Positions 1 to 7,969 of a stretch of 64,000 nt of DNA are shown here, one piece after another. Under the pieces are notes generated by a model. That model saw nothing but the letters and a program-made list of their open reading frames with translations. It was not told the origin of the DNA and did no database searches. Origin of the DNA: Pseudomonas frederiksbergensis (GTDB lineage Bacteria; Pseudomonadota; Gammaproteobacteria; Pseudomonadales; Pseudomonadaceae). The position numbers and the translations under genes are program-made. The DNA is taken from positions 134,114-198,113 of the forward strand of contig NZ_JAAUOE010000007.1 in NCBI RefSeq assembly GCF_017114915.1, written 5' to 3'. Numbering within the stretch: the first letter of the stretch is position 1; the number at the start of each line of letters is the position of its first letter.

Positions 1-277
1 CGCTGACTTGCGCAGACAGACGGGCCAGGTTGGCGGCGTATTCGAGCGCTGAGCGGGGATCGTGAATCGAGCAGGGACCGACAATGACCAGCAGACGGGA
101 GTCTTCACCGTTGAGGATCGCGCGGACCGCCTGACGGTGGGCGGCGACTTGCCGGGCCAGGGCGTTGCTGAGGGGTAATTGTTGCTTGAGCTGCAATGAG
201 CTGGGCAGACGCATGGTCAGCGCTTCATTGGCAGGGCTCAGGGTGGACAGTGGCAGAGCAGAGACGGACGAGTTCAT
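1..277 (-). CDS. Class I DAHP synthase (AroF/G/H family), N-terminal part, cut by window edge
   Basis: This gene encodes 3-deoxy-D-arabino-heptulosonate-7-phosphate synthase, which condenses PEP and erythrose-4-phosphate as the first step of aromatic amino acid synthesis in the cytoplasm. Only about the first 92 residues lie inside the window. The start is ATG at 277, preceded on the minus strand by an AGGA ribosome site. The family block VIVGPCSIHDPRSALEYA is readable near residue 65, and this supports the call. Upstream on the same strand are two short aromatic-rich ORFs and a terminator-like hairpin, so expression is probably controlled by transcription attenuation in response to aromatic amino acids. 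Which isozyme this is (Tyr-, Phe- or Trp-sensitive) cannot be told from the fragment. Confidence 0.9.
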   Translation of the reverse strand, partial: MNSSVSALPLSTLSPANEALTMRLPSSLQLKQQLPLSNALARQVAAHRQAVRAILNGEDSRLLVIVGPCSIHDPRSALEYAANLARLSAQVS

Positions 278-325
278 ATTCGGGCTTCCTGGGCTGGCGG
301 CGGGTTCGTTTCCGCGCGCTCGGCC

Positions 326-478
326 CTACTGGGGTGTTCGACAATTGGCCGGATTGGCTGCGTGTGTGTGCTTGCCACCTGTGGGTGACCGATCGGAGGC
401 GGCAGGCTGTCCCGAGCGGAGGCTGGTAAATCGCCAGGCGGTAAAACTGTCGTAACGGTAATAAGTGGTGTTGTTCAT
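326..478 (-). CDS. Small aromatic-rich ORF between attenuator and DAHP synthase
   Basis: This 50-codon ORF starts at ATG 478 and has a good GAGG ribosome site 9 nt upstream. It ends 49 nt before the DAHP synthase start. Its beginning reads MNNTTYYRYDSFTAWRF, with six Phe/Tyr/Trp residues between positions 6 and 17. The rest is polar and looks poorly constrained. It lies downstream of the attenuator hairpin, so it would be translated only when transcription reads through. It could be a second sensing peptide or a translational-coupling ORF. No second hairpin with a T-tract was seen between it and the synthase gene. That it is translated is an inference from the ribosome site and composition. 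Confidence 0.45.
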   Translation of the reverse strand: MNNTTYYRYDSFTAWRFTSLRSGQPAASDRSPTGGKHTHAANPANCRTPQ

Positions 479-529
479 GTCGTGAATCCTCAAATTGTCA
501 GGTGTGACGCTAAAAAATGTTCAGGGCTG

Positions 530-566
530 AAAAAACAAAACCCCCGGTCGGGAGGCCGACCGGGGG
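530..566 (-). terminator. Attenuator terminator hairpin upstream of DAHP synthase
   Basis: An 11-bp perfect inverted repeat, CCCCCGGTCGG at 541-551 and its complement at 556-566, has a 4-nt loop. On the minus strand it is followed by a T-rich tract at 530-540. It lies after the aromatic leader peptide and before the DAHP synthase gene. This is the position of an attenuator rather than of an end-of-operon terminator. Confidence 0.85.
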
Positions 567-615
567 TTGAGAATTCTCTGGTGGCGACCCGTTTAAAGTG
601 GGCGCCGTGTGGGTA

Positions 616-744
616 TCAGGCGCGCCAGTGGCTAAACCAATACCCAAAATAAAAGTTGACCGAAGCACAAACGCCCTTCACCCGGGCAGCCGCAACCGAG
701 CGCGGGGCGCTGGCGGTACGAAGCTGTGAGAGGGCGTTGAGCAT
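616..744 (-). CDS. Aromatic leader peptide of the DAHP synthase attenuator
   Basis: This 42-residue ORF starts at ATG 744 with a GGAG ribosome site 8 nt upstream. Near its C-terminus it reads FYFGYWFSHW (residues 31-40), where seven of ten residues are Phe, Tyr or Trp. Its stop lies about 50 nt before the strong hairpin at 541-566. The arrangement of promoter, leader ORF rich in the regulating amino acids, hairpin with T-tract, and biosynthetic gene is that of classical ribosome-mediated attenuation. Stalling at Phe, Tyr or Trp codons would prevent terminator formation and raise DAHP synthase expression. The alternative antiterminator pairing was not resolved by eye. Confidence 0.85.
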   Translation of the reverse strand: MLNALSQLRTASAPRSVAAARVKGVCASVNFYFGYWFSHWRA

Positions 745-768
745 GGTCTGTCTCCGATGAATGCGCCG

Positions 769-798
769 AGCTTACTAGAGGCCGGTACGCGGATTCAA
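769..798 (-). promoter_or_regulatory. Probable sigma-70 promoter of the leader/DAHP synthase transcript
   Basis: On the minus strand TTGAAT (793-798) and TAAGCT (769-774) are separated by 18 bp and lie about 25 nt upstream of the leader ATG. This fits a housekeeping promoter. It is read from consensus only. Confidence 0.45.
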
Positions 799-904
799 TC
801 AGAAAATGCTATCGATGATCACGGGGTTTTCTATCGCTTGAGTACGTCAGGGTTTGTGACACACTTTGCGCTGCGCCCAAACCACTACGTCACAAGGACG
901 AAGC

Positions 905-1663
905 ATGACGACACTGACCATCGCCGCCGCTCAATCGATCTCCATCGCCGGTGATCTTGCGGCCAATGTTGCCTGGCACTTACGTTTCATGCAGGTCGCC
1001 GCGGAGCAGGGCGTGCAATTGTTGGTGTTTCCGGAACTGTCGCTGACCGGGTACGAGCACGGCCTGGCGGCGGAGTTGGCCATAGCGCCAGACGCCAGGG
1101 TGTTGCAACCATTGCGCGATTTCGCACGGGAAGTCGGAGTGACCAGTGTCGTCGGGATGCCGATTCGTCTGTCGGAAGATTCACCGGTATTGATCGGCGC
1201 TCTGGTATTGGGCGCCGATGGTTCGCTCGGGGTTTACAGCAAACAGCATCTGCACCCGGGCGAAGAGGTGTCGTTTGCCCCGGGAACGGGTGGCTCGACA
1301 TTGAAGATCGGTACCGACACCGTCGCACTGGCGGTATGCGCCGATTTTTCTCACGCCAGTCACGCAGCCGCCGCGGCTCGGCAGGGCGCTGATCTTTATG
1401 CCGCGGGCGTGCTGATCACAGAAAACGGCTACGCTCCAGATACCGCACTGTTGCAAGGCTATGCTTGCACCCATTCGATGGCGGTACTGATGGCCAACCA
1501 TGGTGGCGCAACGGGTGGCTGGGCGTCGGCAGGGCGCAGTGCAATCTGGGCGGCGGACGGGGCGCTGATTGCTGCGGCGCCGGGTACGGGGAACCTTATG
1601 GTCGTTGCTCGCCGCAATGCTGACGGCTGGAAAGGGCAAATCGTGGCTGTCGCGGAGGCTTGA
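905..1663 (+). CDS. Carbon-nitrogen hydrolase (nitrilase superfamily)
   Basis: This 252-residue cytoplasmic amidohydrolase belongs to the nitrilase superfamily, whose members cleave amides or nitriles through a Glu-Lys-Cys triad. The triad is visible as Glu44 (FPELSLTGYE), Lys113 (VYSKQHLHPGEE) and Cys145 (LAVCADFSH). Length is normal for the family. ATG 905 is chosen because AGGA lies just upstream and the reading MTTLTIAAAQ matches the usual N-terminal beta strand; an in-frame start at 866 would add an unrelated extension. It directly abuts the downstream acetyltransferase and is probably cotranscribed with it. The substrate cannot be inferred. Confidence 0.85.
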   Translation: MTTLTIAAAQSISIAGDLAANVAWHLRFMQVAAEQGVQLLVFPELSLTGYEHGLAAELAIAPDARVLQPLRDFAREVGVTSVVGMPIRLSEDSPVLIGALVLGADGSLGVYSKQHLHPGEEVSFAPGTGGSTLKIGTDTVALAVCADFSHASHAAAAARQGADLYAAGVLITENGYAPDTALLQGYACTHSMAVLMANHGGATGGWASAGRSAIWAADGALIAAAPGTGNLMVVARRNADGWKGQIVAVAEA

Positions 1664-2107
1664 ATGGGTTTCGAATTGCGTCCGGCAACGTCTCGTGACT
1701 TGGACTTCGCTCGTAATCTGACTTGTCGAAATATGCTCCGCTACTACATTCAGCATGAGCTGTTGTGGCTGGATGAAGCTTTCGACGTTGCCTGGGAGGG
1801 ACGTGAAAACTGGCTGATTGTGCGTGATGACACGCTGATGGGGTATGTCAGTCTGAGCCGTGACGGCAACGCCTTGTATATCCGCGAATTGCATGTGCTT
1901 GAGGCGTATCAGGGGCAGGGCGCCGGTTCCTGGGCGATCGATCAGGTATTCGCCATGGCATGCAAGGAAAGACGCCCGGCATTGCGTCTGACCGTTTTTG
2001 AAAATAATCCGGCAAAAATACTCTACGAGAGAAAGGGCCTGAAGGTGGTCGGTCAAGACCAGTGTTTCCTGAGAATGCAGCGTGATATCAATGGACTGCA
2101 TCGCTGA
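1664..2107 (+). CDS. GNAT family N-acetyltransferase
   Basis: This 147-residue protein has the GNAT fold: ELHVLEAYQGQGAGSWAI around residues 72-90 contains the R/Q-x-x-G-x-G/A acetyl-CoA pyrophosphate loop, and a conserved ENNPAKILYERKGL tail follows. It would transfer an acetyl group from acetyl-CoA to an amine of unknown identity. Its ATG follows the stop codon of the amidohydrolase immediately, so the two are almost certainly translated from one mRNA. An amidohydrolase paired with an acetyltransferase suggests amide or amine modification, but the substrate is unknown. Confidence 0.8.
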   Translation: MGFELRPATSRDLDFARNLTCRNMLRYYIQHELLWLDEAFDVAWEGRENWLIVRDDTLMGYVSLSRDGNALYIRELHVLEAYQGQGAGSWAIDQVFAMACKERRPALRLTVFENNPAKILYERKGLKVVGQDQCFLRMQRDINGLHR

Positions 2108-2234
2108 AACACACTGGCGGCAAGCCTCGCAAGAAGAATTGACACTTTTTATATGCTGCTTTGCGCTAGGTCTGCCAGTCGCTTTTTGCTAAGGTGTCCG
2201 ACAACCCAATAAGACCAAATCGCGAGGTGTCTGC

Positions 2235-2876
2235 TTGATTAGGGTGCTAGTAGTCGATGACCATGATCTCGTTCGTACAGGCATTACACGAATGCTGGCT
2301 GACATCGATGGCCTGCAAGTAGTCGGTCAGGCCGAGTCAGGGGAGGAATCCCTGCTCAAAGCGCGTGAGTTGAAACCCGATGTGGTGTTGATGGACGTCA
2401 AGATGCCCGGGATCGGTGGTCTCGAGGCTACGCGCAAATTATTGCGCAGTCATCCGGACATCAAGGTCGTCGCAGTCACCGTGTGCGAAGAGGATCCGTT
2501 TCCTACCCGGCTGTTACAGGCAGGTGCCGCAGGTTACCTGACCAAGGGCGCCGGATTGCCGGAAATGGTTCAGGCCATTCGCCTGGTGTTTGCCGGGCAA
2601 CGCTACATCAGCCCGCAGATTGCCCAGCAACTGGCGATCAAGTCGTTCCAGCCAACCAATGATTCGCCCTTCGACGCCTTGTCGGAGCGGGAAATCCAGA
2701 TTGCGTTGATGATTGTCGGCTGTCAGAAGGTGCAGATCATCTCCGATAAACTGTGCCTGTCGCCCAAAACAGTGAATACCTACCGTTACCGTATTTTCGA
2801 AAAGCTTTCGATCAGCAGCGATGTCGAGTTGACGCTGTTGGCGGTTCGTCACGGCATGGTTGATGCCAGCCTCTGA
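2235..2876 (+). CDS. gacA: Response regulator GacA
   Basis: GacA is the response regulator partner of the GacS sensor kinase and activates the small RNAs of the Gac/Rsm cascade, which control secondary metabolism, exoenzymes and biofilm. The 213-residue product has a receiver domain with acidic pair Asp8-Asp9, phosphoacceptor Asp54 (VLMDVKMPG), Thr82 and Lys104. A LuxR-type HTH covers about residues 145-205 ([28 protein letters not shown]). The start codon is TTG, which is established for gacA in Pseudomonas. uvrC begins 2 nt after its stop, the conserved gacA-uvrC arrangement. Secondary metabolite and secretion genes elsewhere in the window could be indirect targets. Confidence 0.97.
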   Translation: MIRVLVVDDHDLVRTGITRMLADIDGLQVVGQAESGEESLLKARELKPDVVLMDVKMPGIGGLEATRKLLRSHPDIKVVAVTVCEEDPFPTRLLQAGAAGYLTKGAGLPEMVQAIRLVFAGQRYISPQIAQQLAIKSFQPTNDSPFDALSEREIQIALMIVGCQKVQIISDKLCLSPKTVNTYRYRIFEKLSISSDVELTLLAVRHGMVDASL

Positions 2877-2878
2877 AA

Positions 2879-4702
2879 ATGACTGAAATATTCGATTCAG
2901 GTGCTTTTCTGTCTACCGTCAGTGGACGGCCGGGCGTCTATCGCATGTTCGATAGCGATGCCCGCCTGCTGTATGTCGGCAAGGCCAAAAACCTCAAAAA
3001 GCGTTTGGCGAGTTACTTCCGCAAAGCCGGACTTGCCCCCAAGACCGCCGCGCTGGTAGGCCGTATCGCCCAGGTCGAAACCACCATCACGGCCAACGAA
3101 ACCGAGGCCTTGCTGCTCGAGCAGACGCTGATCAAGGAATGGCGCCCGCCGTACAACATCCTGCTGCGCGACGACAAATCCTACCCTTATGTCTTTCTCT
3201 CGGATGGCCAATTCCCGCGCTTGAGCATCCATCGCGGGGCGAAAAAGGCCAAGGGCAAATATTTCGGCCCTTACCCCAGCGCGGGTGCGATCCGCGAAAG
3301 CCTGAGCCTGCTGCAAAAGGCTTTTTTTGTTCGTCAATGCGAAGACAGCTATTACAAGAACCGCACGCGACCTTGTCTGCAATATCAGATCAAACGCTGC
3401 AAGGCACCGTGTGTCGGGCTGGTGGAGCCCGAGGTGTATGCCGAAGATGTACGCCACTCGGTGATGTTTCTTGAGGGGCGCAGCAACGCGCTGGCGGACG
3501 AGTTGTCCACAGCCATGGAAGAGGCGGCGGTCAACCTCGAGTTCGAGCGCGCCGCCGAATTGCGCGACCAGATATCACTGCTGCGCCGGGTCCAGGACCA
3601 GCAGAGCATGGAAGGCGGGACGGGCGATGTCGATGTGATCGCGGCATTCGTCAACCCGGGTGGTGCCTGCGTCCACTTGATCAGCGTGCGCGGTGGCCGG
3701 GTATTGGGGAGCAAGAACTTTTTCCCGCAGGTGGGTATTGAAGAAGACGTTTGCGAAGTCATGGCAGCGTTTCTTGGTCAATATTTCATCAGCAGTCCCG
3801 AGCGCGACTTGCCGAGCGAGCTAATCGTGAACGTGGTTCACGAAGACTTTCCGACCCTGATCGCGGCCATCGAAGAGCTGCGCGGTCGAGAGCTGACTAT
3901 CAGCCATCGAGTGCGTGGCACCCGAGCGCGCTGGCAGCAATTGGCGGTCACCAATGCCGAGCAGGCGCTGGGCGCACGTCTGGCGAACCGGCAACACGTT
4001 GCGGAACGTTTCGAGGCTCTGGCCGAAGTGCTGAGCCTGGACGAGCCACCGCAACGTCTTGAATGCTACGACATCAGCCATTCCAGCGGCGAGGCCACCG
4101 TGGCGTCCTGCGTGGTGTTCGGCCCGGAAGGCCCGATCAAGTCCGACTACCGCCGCTACAACATCGAAGGTGTCACGCCGGGTGACGACTATGCCGCCAT
4201 GCATCAGGCCTTGACCCGACGCTTCAGCAAGTTGAAGGACGGGGAGGGCAAACTGCCGGACATTCTGCTGGTCGACGGCGGTAAAGGTCAGTTGTCGATG
4301 GCCCGTGACGTACTTAATGAACTGGCCGTTCCAGACCTGATTCTTTTGGGCGTGGCCAAGGGGGCGACGCGCAAGGCCGGTTTTGAAACCCTGTACCTCA
4401 ACGACGCCGCCCATGAATTCACCTTGCGTGGCGATTCCCCCGCGCTGCATTTGATCCAGCAGATCCGCGACGAAGCCCACCGTTTCGCCATTACCGGGCA
4501 CCGTGCACGTCGGGGGAAAACGCGCCGCACCTCCACGCTTGAGGGTGTCGCCGGCGTCGGGCCGACACGTCGACGCGATTTGTTGAAACATTTTGGTGGA
4601 TTGCAGGAGCTGTCTCGTGCCAGCATCGAGGAGATCGCCAAAGCACCCGGGATCAGTAAAAAGCTCGCAGAGTTGATTTATGCAAATCTGCACAGCGAGT
4701 AG
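2879..4702 (+). CDS. uvrC: Excinuclease ABC subunit C
   Basis: UvrC makes both incisions around a DNA lesion in nucleotide excision repair, acting with UvrAB. The 607-residue length is normal. An N-terminal GIY-YIG nuclease domain ([20 protein letters not shown], residues about 18-40) is followed by a Cys-rich segment ([13 protein letters not shown]), a UVR helix pair near residue 205, the RNase-H-like endonuclease domain ([23 protein letters not shown]), and C-terminal helix-hairpin-helix motifs ([19 protein letters not shown]). It is translationally close to gacA and followed by pgsA, so the three probably share transcripts. Confidence 0.98.
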   Translation: MTEIFDSGAFLSTVSGRPGVYRMFDSDARLLYVGKAKNLKKRLASYFRKAGLAPKTAALVGRIAQVETTITANETEALLLEQTLIKEWRPPYNILLRDDKSYPYVFLSDGQFPRLSIHRGAKKAKGKYFGPYPSAGAIRESLSLLQKAFFVRQCEDSYYKNRTRPCLQYQIKRCKAPCVGLVEPEVYAEDVRHSVMFLEGRSNALADELSTAMEEAAVNLEFERAAELRDQISLLRRVQDQQSMEGGTGDVDVIAAFVNPGGACVHLISVRGGRVLGSKNFFPQVGIEEDVCEVMAAFLGQYFISSPERDLPSELIVNVVHEDFPTLIAAIEELRGRELTISHRVRGTRARWQQLAVTNAEQALGARLANRQHVAERFEALAEVLSLDEPPQRLECYDISHSSGEATVASCVVFGPEGPIKSDYRRYNIEGVTPGDDYAAMHQALTRRFSKLKDGEGKLPDILLVDGGKGQLSMARDVLNELAVPDLILLGVAKGATRKAGFETLYLNDAAHEFTLRGDSPALHLIQQIRDEAHRFAITGHRARRGKTRRTSTLEGVAGVGPTRRRDLLKHFGGLQELSRASIEEIAKAPGISKKLAELIYANLHSE

Positions 4703-4735
4703 AATGCCCAACTCACCTCGTAGCCAGTTGTGCCG

Positions 4736-5296
4736 ATGAATATCCCTAATCTGATTACCGTTCTACGCGTCCTGCTCATCCCGATCTTCATTTTGCTGTT
4801 TTACTTGCCTTACCACTGGAGCTATCTGGCGTCCGCTTCGGTCTTTGCCTTTGCCGCCGCGACCGACTGGCTGGACGGGTATCTGGCCCGTCGTCTGGAA
4901 CAAAGCACACCGTTCGGGGCGTTCCTCGATCCTGTTGCAGACAAGCTGATGGTCGCCGTTGCGCTGGTGCTGCTGGTGCAAGAGCATGGCAACCTGTGGC
5001 TCACGCTGCCGGCTGCCGTCATCATCGGTCGCGAAATTGTCGTCTCGGCACTGCGCGAATGGATGGCCGAACTCGGCGCCCGTGCCCAAGTAGCAGTGTC
5101 GAACCTGGGCAAATGGAAAACCGCCGCGCAAATGCTGGCGCTGGTGATCCTGCTGGCCAATCCGTCGGATTTCAGCTTCTGGGTCCTGATGGGGTATGCG
5201 TTGCTCATGGTGTCCGCTGGCCTGACCTTGTGGTCCATGGTCCAATACTTGCGGGCCGCCTGGCCGCATCTGAAGACGGATGTGGAAAAGAAATAA
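4736..5296 (+). CDS. pgsA: CDP-diacylglycerol--glycerol-3-phosphate 3-phosphatidyltransferase
   Basis: PgsA is an inner-membrane enzyme that makes phosphatidylglycerophosphate from CDP-diacylglycerol and glycerol-3-phosphate, the committed step to phosphatidylglycerol and cardiolipin. The CDP-alcohol phosphotransferase signature is seen as [20 protein letters not shown] followed by LDPVADK (about residues 43-69). Several hydrophobic transmembrane segments flank it. ATG 4736 ([11 protein letters not shown]) is preferred; an in-frame GTG at 4730 would add only two residues, and neither has a strong ribosome site. It follows uvrC by 33 nt and precedes tRNA-Gly. Confidence 0.96.
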   Translation: MNIPNLITVLRVLLIPIFILLFYLPYHWSYLASASVFAFAAATDWLDGYLARRLEQSTPFGAFLDPVADKLMVAVALVLLVQEHGNLWLTLPAAVIIGREIVVSALREWMAELGARAQVAVSNLGKWKTAAQMLALVILLANPSDFSFWVLMGYALLMVSAGLTLWSMVQYLRAAWPHLKTDVEKK

Positions 5297-5359
5297 ACTT
5301 TTTTTGAATCAAAGGGTTGACGAGGGATCTGGATTCTATAGAATGCGCCTCACCAAGAC

Positions 5360-5435
<76 letters not shown>

Positions 5436-5446
5436 AATACAGAAAA

Positions 5447-5476
5447 AACGCCACTCATTGAGTGGCGTTTTTTTTG
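5447..5476 (+). terminator. Rho-independent terminator after tRNA-Gly
   Basis: An inverted repeat, AACGCCACTCA (5447-5457) with its complement (5459-5469), is followed by a run of T to 5475. It ends the pgsA/tRNA-Gly transcript. Confidence 0.9.
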
Positions 5477-5501
5477 CGCATTATTTTTGTTGTCAGCATT
5501 G

Positions 5502-5529
5502 AAAAGAGGCTTTTGCCTCTTTTTTTTTT
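5502..5529 (+). terminator. Second terminator-like hairpin near tRNA-Gly
   Basis: The stem AAAAGAGGC (5502-5510) and GCCTCTTTT (5515-5523) has a 4-nt loop and is followed by T residues to 5529. It lies between the tRNA terminator and the integrase remnant. Confidence 0.7.
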
Positions 5530-5688
5530 CCAGTGATTTCTACTGAAAACCACCCCCAGCCATGCTTTTTTTGTACATTAAAACGTACATCGAAATCCGG
5601 TCCCAGGACGTGCCAGTTTTCAGATAGATGATGCATTGCTGGAACCCGTACATCACTCCTCAATCGATCGAGACGAGGAGATGTACAT

Positions 5689-6223
5689 ATACCTTTGACT
5701 GATACGGCTGTTCGCCACGCAAAAAACCTCGGAAGAAATTACAGCCTCAAGGATATGGACGGCTTGTACCTGTTCGTCAGTTCGACGGGTGCCAAGAGCT
5801 GGCATTTTCGTTTCACCTGGCTAGGCAAGCCGGCTCGCATCTCCTTGGGAATGTATCCGCAGCTAAGCCTTAAAGACACTCGTTTTGCACGCGACAATGC
5901 GCGTACCCAAGTCGCGAAGGGGATCGATCCTCGAGCCGCTCAAAGACAGGATCGTCTCGCTGCCTTGGCTGCTGATGAGAATTCTTTTGCTGCAGTCTTT
6001 CTTGCCTGGCGAACCTTCAAGGCGGTTACATTGAAGCTCGGACGCCAAACCTCGCTTTCTCAGATTGATCGCATTTTTGCCAAAGACGTTTTGCCTTTGC
6101 TTGGGCCTCTACCTATTGCCGAGATTTCTCGTCAGCACTTGATCGAATTGCTGCGCAGAATTGAGAGTCGTCAGGCGTTCACTACCGCGGAAAAATGCCG
6201 GACCTGGTTCAACCAATTGACAA
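5689..6223 (+). pseudogene. P4-type tyrosine integrase remnant (start mutated, C-terminus lost)
   Basis: About 178 residues of the N-terminal part of a P4/CP4-57-type phage or island integrase can be read: the DUF4102-type arm-binding domain (LTDTAVRHAKN, GLYLFVSSTGAKSWHFRF, RISLGMYPQLSLKDTR) and the start of the core-binding domain (ISRQHLIELLRRIESRQ, TAEKCRTWFNQL). The catalytic domain with its R-H-R-Y residues is absent, because the sequence changes to an unrelated one near 6223. The expected start codon position (5689-5691, before CCT TTG ACT GAT) reads ATA instead of ATG although a GAGGAG ribosome site sits 8 nt upstream. The only alternative is TTG at 5695. The remnant lies downstream of tRNA-Gly in the orientation typical of such integrases, so it marks a decayed integrative element. 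Confidence 0.85.
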
Positions 6224-6929
6224 ATTCTGGTCCGACCTGTCATTCCAGAAACTGCTTGGCTATTTCATGGAAGCCATGGGGCTGTGGATGGCCGTGGACT
6301 TCCTCAAGCAGAAGCTTGCCGGCAAGAACGAAAAACTGGAGAACGACAAAGCCAACGAGAACCAAGGCAAGGAGCCTTCAAGCGATCAGGTCGCGGACGC
6401 GCAGAAATCCGGCGAGAGCATTGGCGACCAGGCGCAGAAAGCCGACCAGAGCGCCGCCGATCGTGTGTCGCCGAACGAAAAAGTCGACGTGCCGGCCAAC
6501 GATGCGGAGTTTTCCAGCGTGGTGAGCGAGGTACGAGCCAGTGGCTCCTCAGCCTTCAATCAGGTGGCCAGCGACAAAGTCGGCGGCGCCATCGATAGCG
6601 GTGCCGAGCAAGTCAGCGACCTGGCGCAGATCGAAATGACTGAAAGCCTGCAGGAGGCCGAAGGCAATCTGCTGGATGCCAAGGCGAGCCTGAGCGATGG
6701 CAATATTCCCGCGGCCAATGAGAGCATCGGCGAGGTGAACACGGCGCTGCCGGATATTGTCAACGAGATGGGTACGGAGATCAGTGCCGACCTCAAGGCG
6801 CAAGTGGAGGAGGCGGTGAAGATCCAGGAAGAAGCCTCCGAGATCTCCAAGGAGGCCAGCGAAAACTCCGAAGACACCGGCAACGGCGAAGAGGAGCCGT
6901 TCGAGGACACGACCATACCGGAGATCTGA
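6195..6929 (+). CDS. Acidic hydrophilic hypothetical protein fused to the integrase scar
   Basis: This 244-codon ORF is not a recognised family. The first codons (ATG 6195 to about 6223) come from the integrase DNA in another frame. The unrelated part starts around DKFWSDLSFQKLLGYF, has one moderately hydrophobic stretch (YFMEAMGLWMAVDFL), and then a long region rich in Glu, Asp, Ala, Ser and Lys with predicted helical character and many Ala-Ser-Glu repeats (EEASEISKEASENSE). It may be the C-terminal part of a larger protein whose 5' end was deleted, or it may start at ATG 6270. There is no clear ribosome site at 6195. Function is unknown. Codon use looks coding to the stop at 6927-6929. Confidence 0.55.
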   Translation: MPDLVQPIDKFWSDLSFQKLLGYFMEAMGLWMAVDFLKQKLAGKNEKLENDKANENQGKEPSSDQVADAQKSGESIGDQAQKADQSAADRVSPNEKVDVPANDAEFSSVVSEVRASGSSAFNQVASDKVGGAIDSGAEQVSDLAQIEMTESLQEAEGNLLDAKASLSDGNIPAANESIGEVNTALPDIVNEMGTEISADLKAQVEEAVKIQEEASEISKEASENSEDTGNGEEEPFEDTTIPEI

Positions 6930-7055
6930 TCTACCGCATCTGACACGATGGTCGCGTGACGGCGGCCATCGTGTGTTCATTGCCTGTCCTCCGCGTTCAT
7001 GGGGGACTCACCTTTGCTGTTCATGGCCAGTTAACCCTTTGGGCCAGGTCGGTGA

Positions 7056-7406
7056 TCAGTCATTAGGCAAGTGCAACTGCACTTCCATGGCGTCATGAAG
7101 GAGTCTGACGACCTCGATCACGTCGTCGTTTGCCACACGATAGAACACGATATAGCGTGAGCTTTTGACCGTCCCAGGGGGGTGTTTGGCCTGCTGGCGT
7201 GAATAGATGAGGTGATAACTGCGAAGGCCTGGTGCAAGCTCATCGCGGTCGTGGCTGGGCGTGTCGGCAATCGCTTGCAGCGCAGCGAGGATCAGTGCCT
7301 GGTAGCGCTGGCGTGCTTGATCGCCGAACTGCGTCTGGGAGAGCCTGAGGATGTCGACAATGTCGACAATGTCGGCGCGCGCCGCGTTGGAAATCCGCGG
7401 CGGCAT
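7056..7406 (-). CDS. parE: ParE/RelE-family toxin of a type II toxin-antitoxin pair
   Basis: This 116-residue protein has the ParE toxin pattern: an N-terminal helix pair (ISNAARADIVDIVDILRLSQ, QFGDQARQRYQALILAAL), then LRSYHLIYSRQ and a C-terminal strand pair (SSRYIVFYRVANDDVIEVVRLLHDAM). ParE toxins typically inhibit DNA gyrase. Its ATG is 2 nt after the ParD stop, the usual antitoxin-first order. A 9-nt unit, GTCGACAAT on the plus strand, occurs twice in tandem at 7353-7370, which duplicates the residues DIV in helix 1. The insertion keeps the frame, and whether it affects activity is unknown. Confidence 0.88.
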   Translation of the reverse strand: MPPRISNAARADIVDIVDILRLSQTQFGDQARQRYQALILAALQAIADTPSHDRDELAPGLRSYHLIYSRQQAKHPPGTVKSSRYIVFYRVANDDVIEVVRLLHDAMEVQLHLPND

Positions 7407-7408
7407 GC

Positions 7409-7699
7409 TCAGTGTTTCTTACGTGCGGGGAGGGTGGCCTCCAGGCTCAAGCCCTCGAGGTAGTGCTCCAGATCCCCTTCGTTCAACTGAGTAAAGCGCC
7501 CGTGCTCAAGGTCCATGATGCCGATCGAGGTCGCCTGACGCAGGGCCTCAATTTTGGCGGTGTCTTCGGCGACGCGCTGTTCCAATAGACGCCAACCTTC
7601 TCGCATCACTTCGCTGGCATTCTGATAACGGCCGGACTGCACCAGGTCCTGGATAACCTGTTCCTGGTGAGGGGTGAGCACAACGTTTCGCGTCGCCAT
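7409..7699 (-). CDS. parD: ParD-family antitoxin
   Basis: This 96-residue protein begins with a ribbon-helix-helix domain typical of ParD (RNVVLTPHQEQVIQDLVQSG, then RYQNASEVMREGWRLLEQR). The acidic C-terminal half (LEHGRFTQLNEGDLEHYLEG) would wrap the toxin. It would repress its own promoter in the 7700-7970 intergenic region and neutralise ParE. The pair sits in the variable zone next to the tRNA-Gly island scar, a common location for toxin-antitoxin modules. Confidence 0.9.
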   Translation of the reverse strand: MATRNVVLTPHQEQVIQDLVQSGRYQNASEVMREGWRLLEQRVAEDTAKIEALRQATSIGIMDLEHGRFTQLNEGDLEHYLEGLSLEATLPARKKH

Positions 7700-7969
7700 A
7701 ATTAGCTTCAGCTCTGGGCAAACGTGATCTTTCGATCATTGGCATATTATGCCATTTTGCCCATCGTTTGAGATTTGTATCTGACGGGCTCATCCGCCGC
7801 TCCAGACAGCGCACGCTGGTTCCGGAGGGTATGTGCAAACGCCCAGTGGAGTATGGTAGGCCGGGTAAGGGGCGGCCTTGATCGGTGTGGGCCTGGATTC
7901 TTAGTCTGGCAAAGCGGACATTTATAAGGTGATTTTTTGATTCCTCACCGGCTTCCTCATTGCTGCCCC

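Noticed and set aside
1181..2101. Long minus-strand ORF of 306 codons
   Set aside because: It is antisense to the amidohydrolase and GNAT genes, which have clear motifs. It has no family signature.
3821..4711. Minus-strand ORF of 296 codons inside uvrC
   Set aside because: It is a shadow of uvrC in GC-rich DNA, and uvrC domains are continuous on the plus strand.
5436..7055. Search for a direct repeat of the tRNA-Gly 3' end (attR)
   Set aside because: No copy of the tRNA 3' end was noticed downstream, so island boundaries cannot be given.
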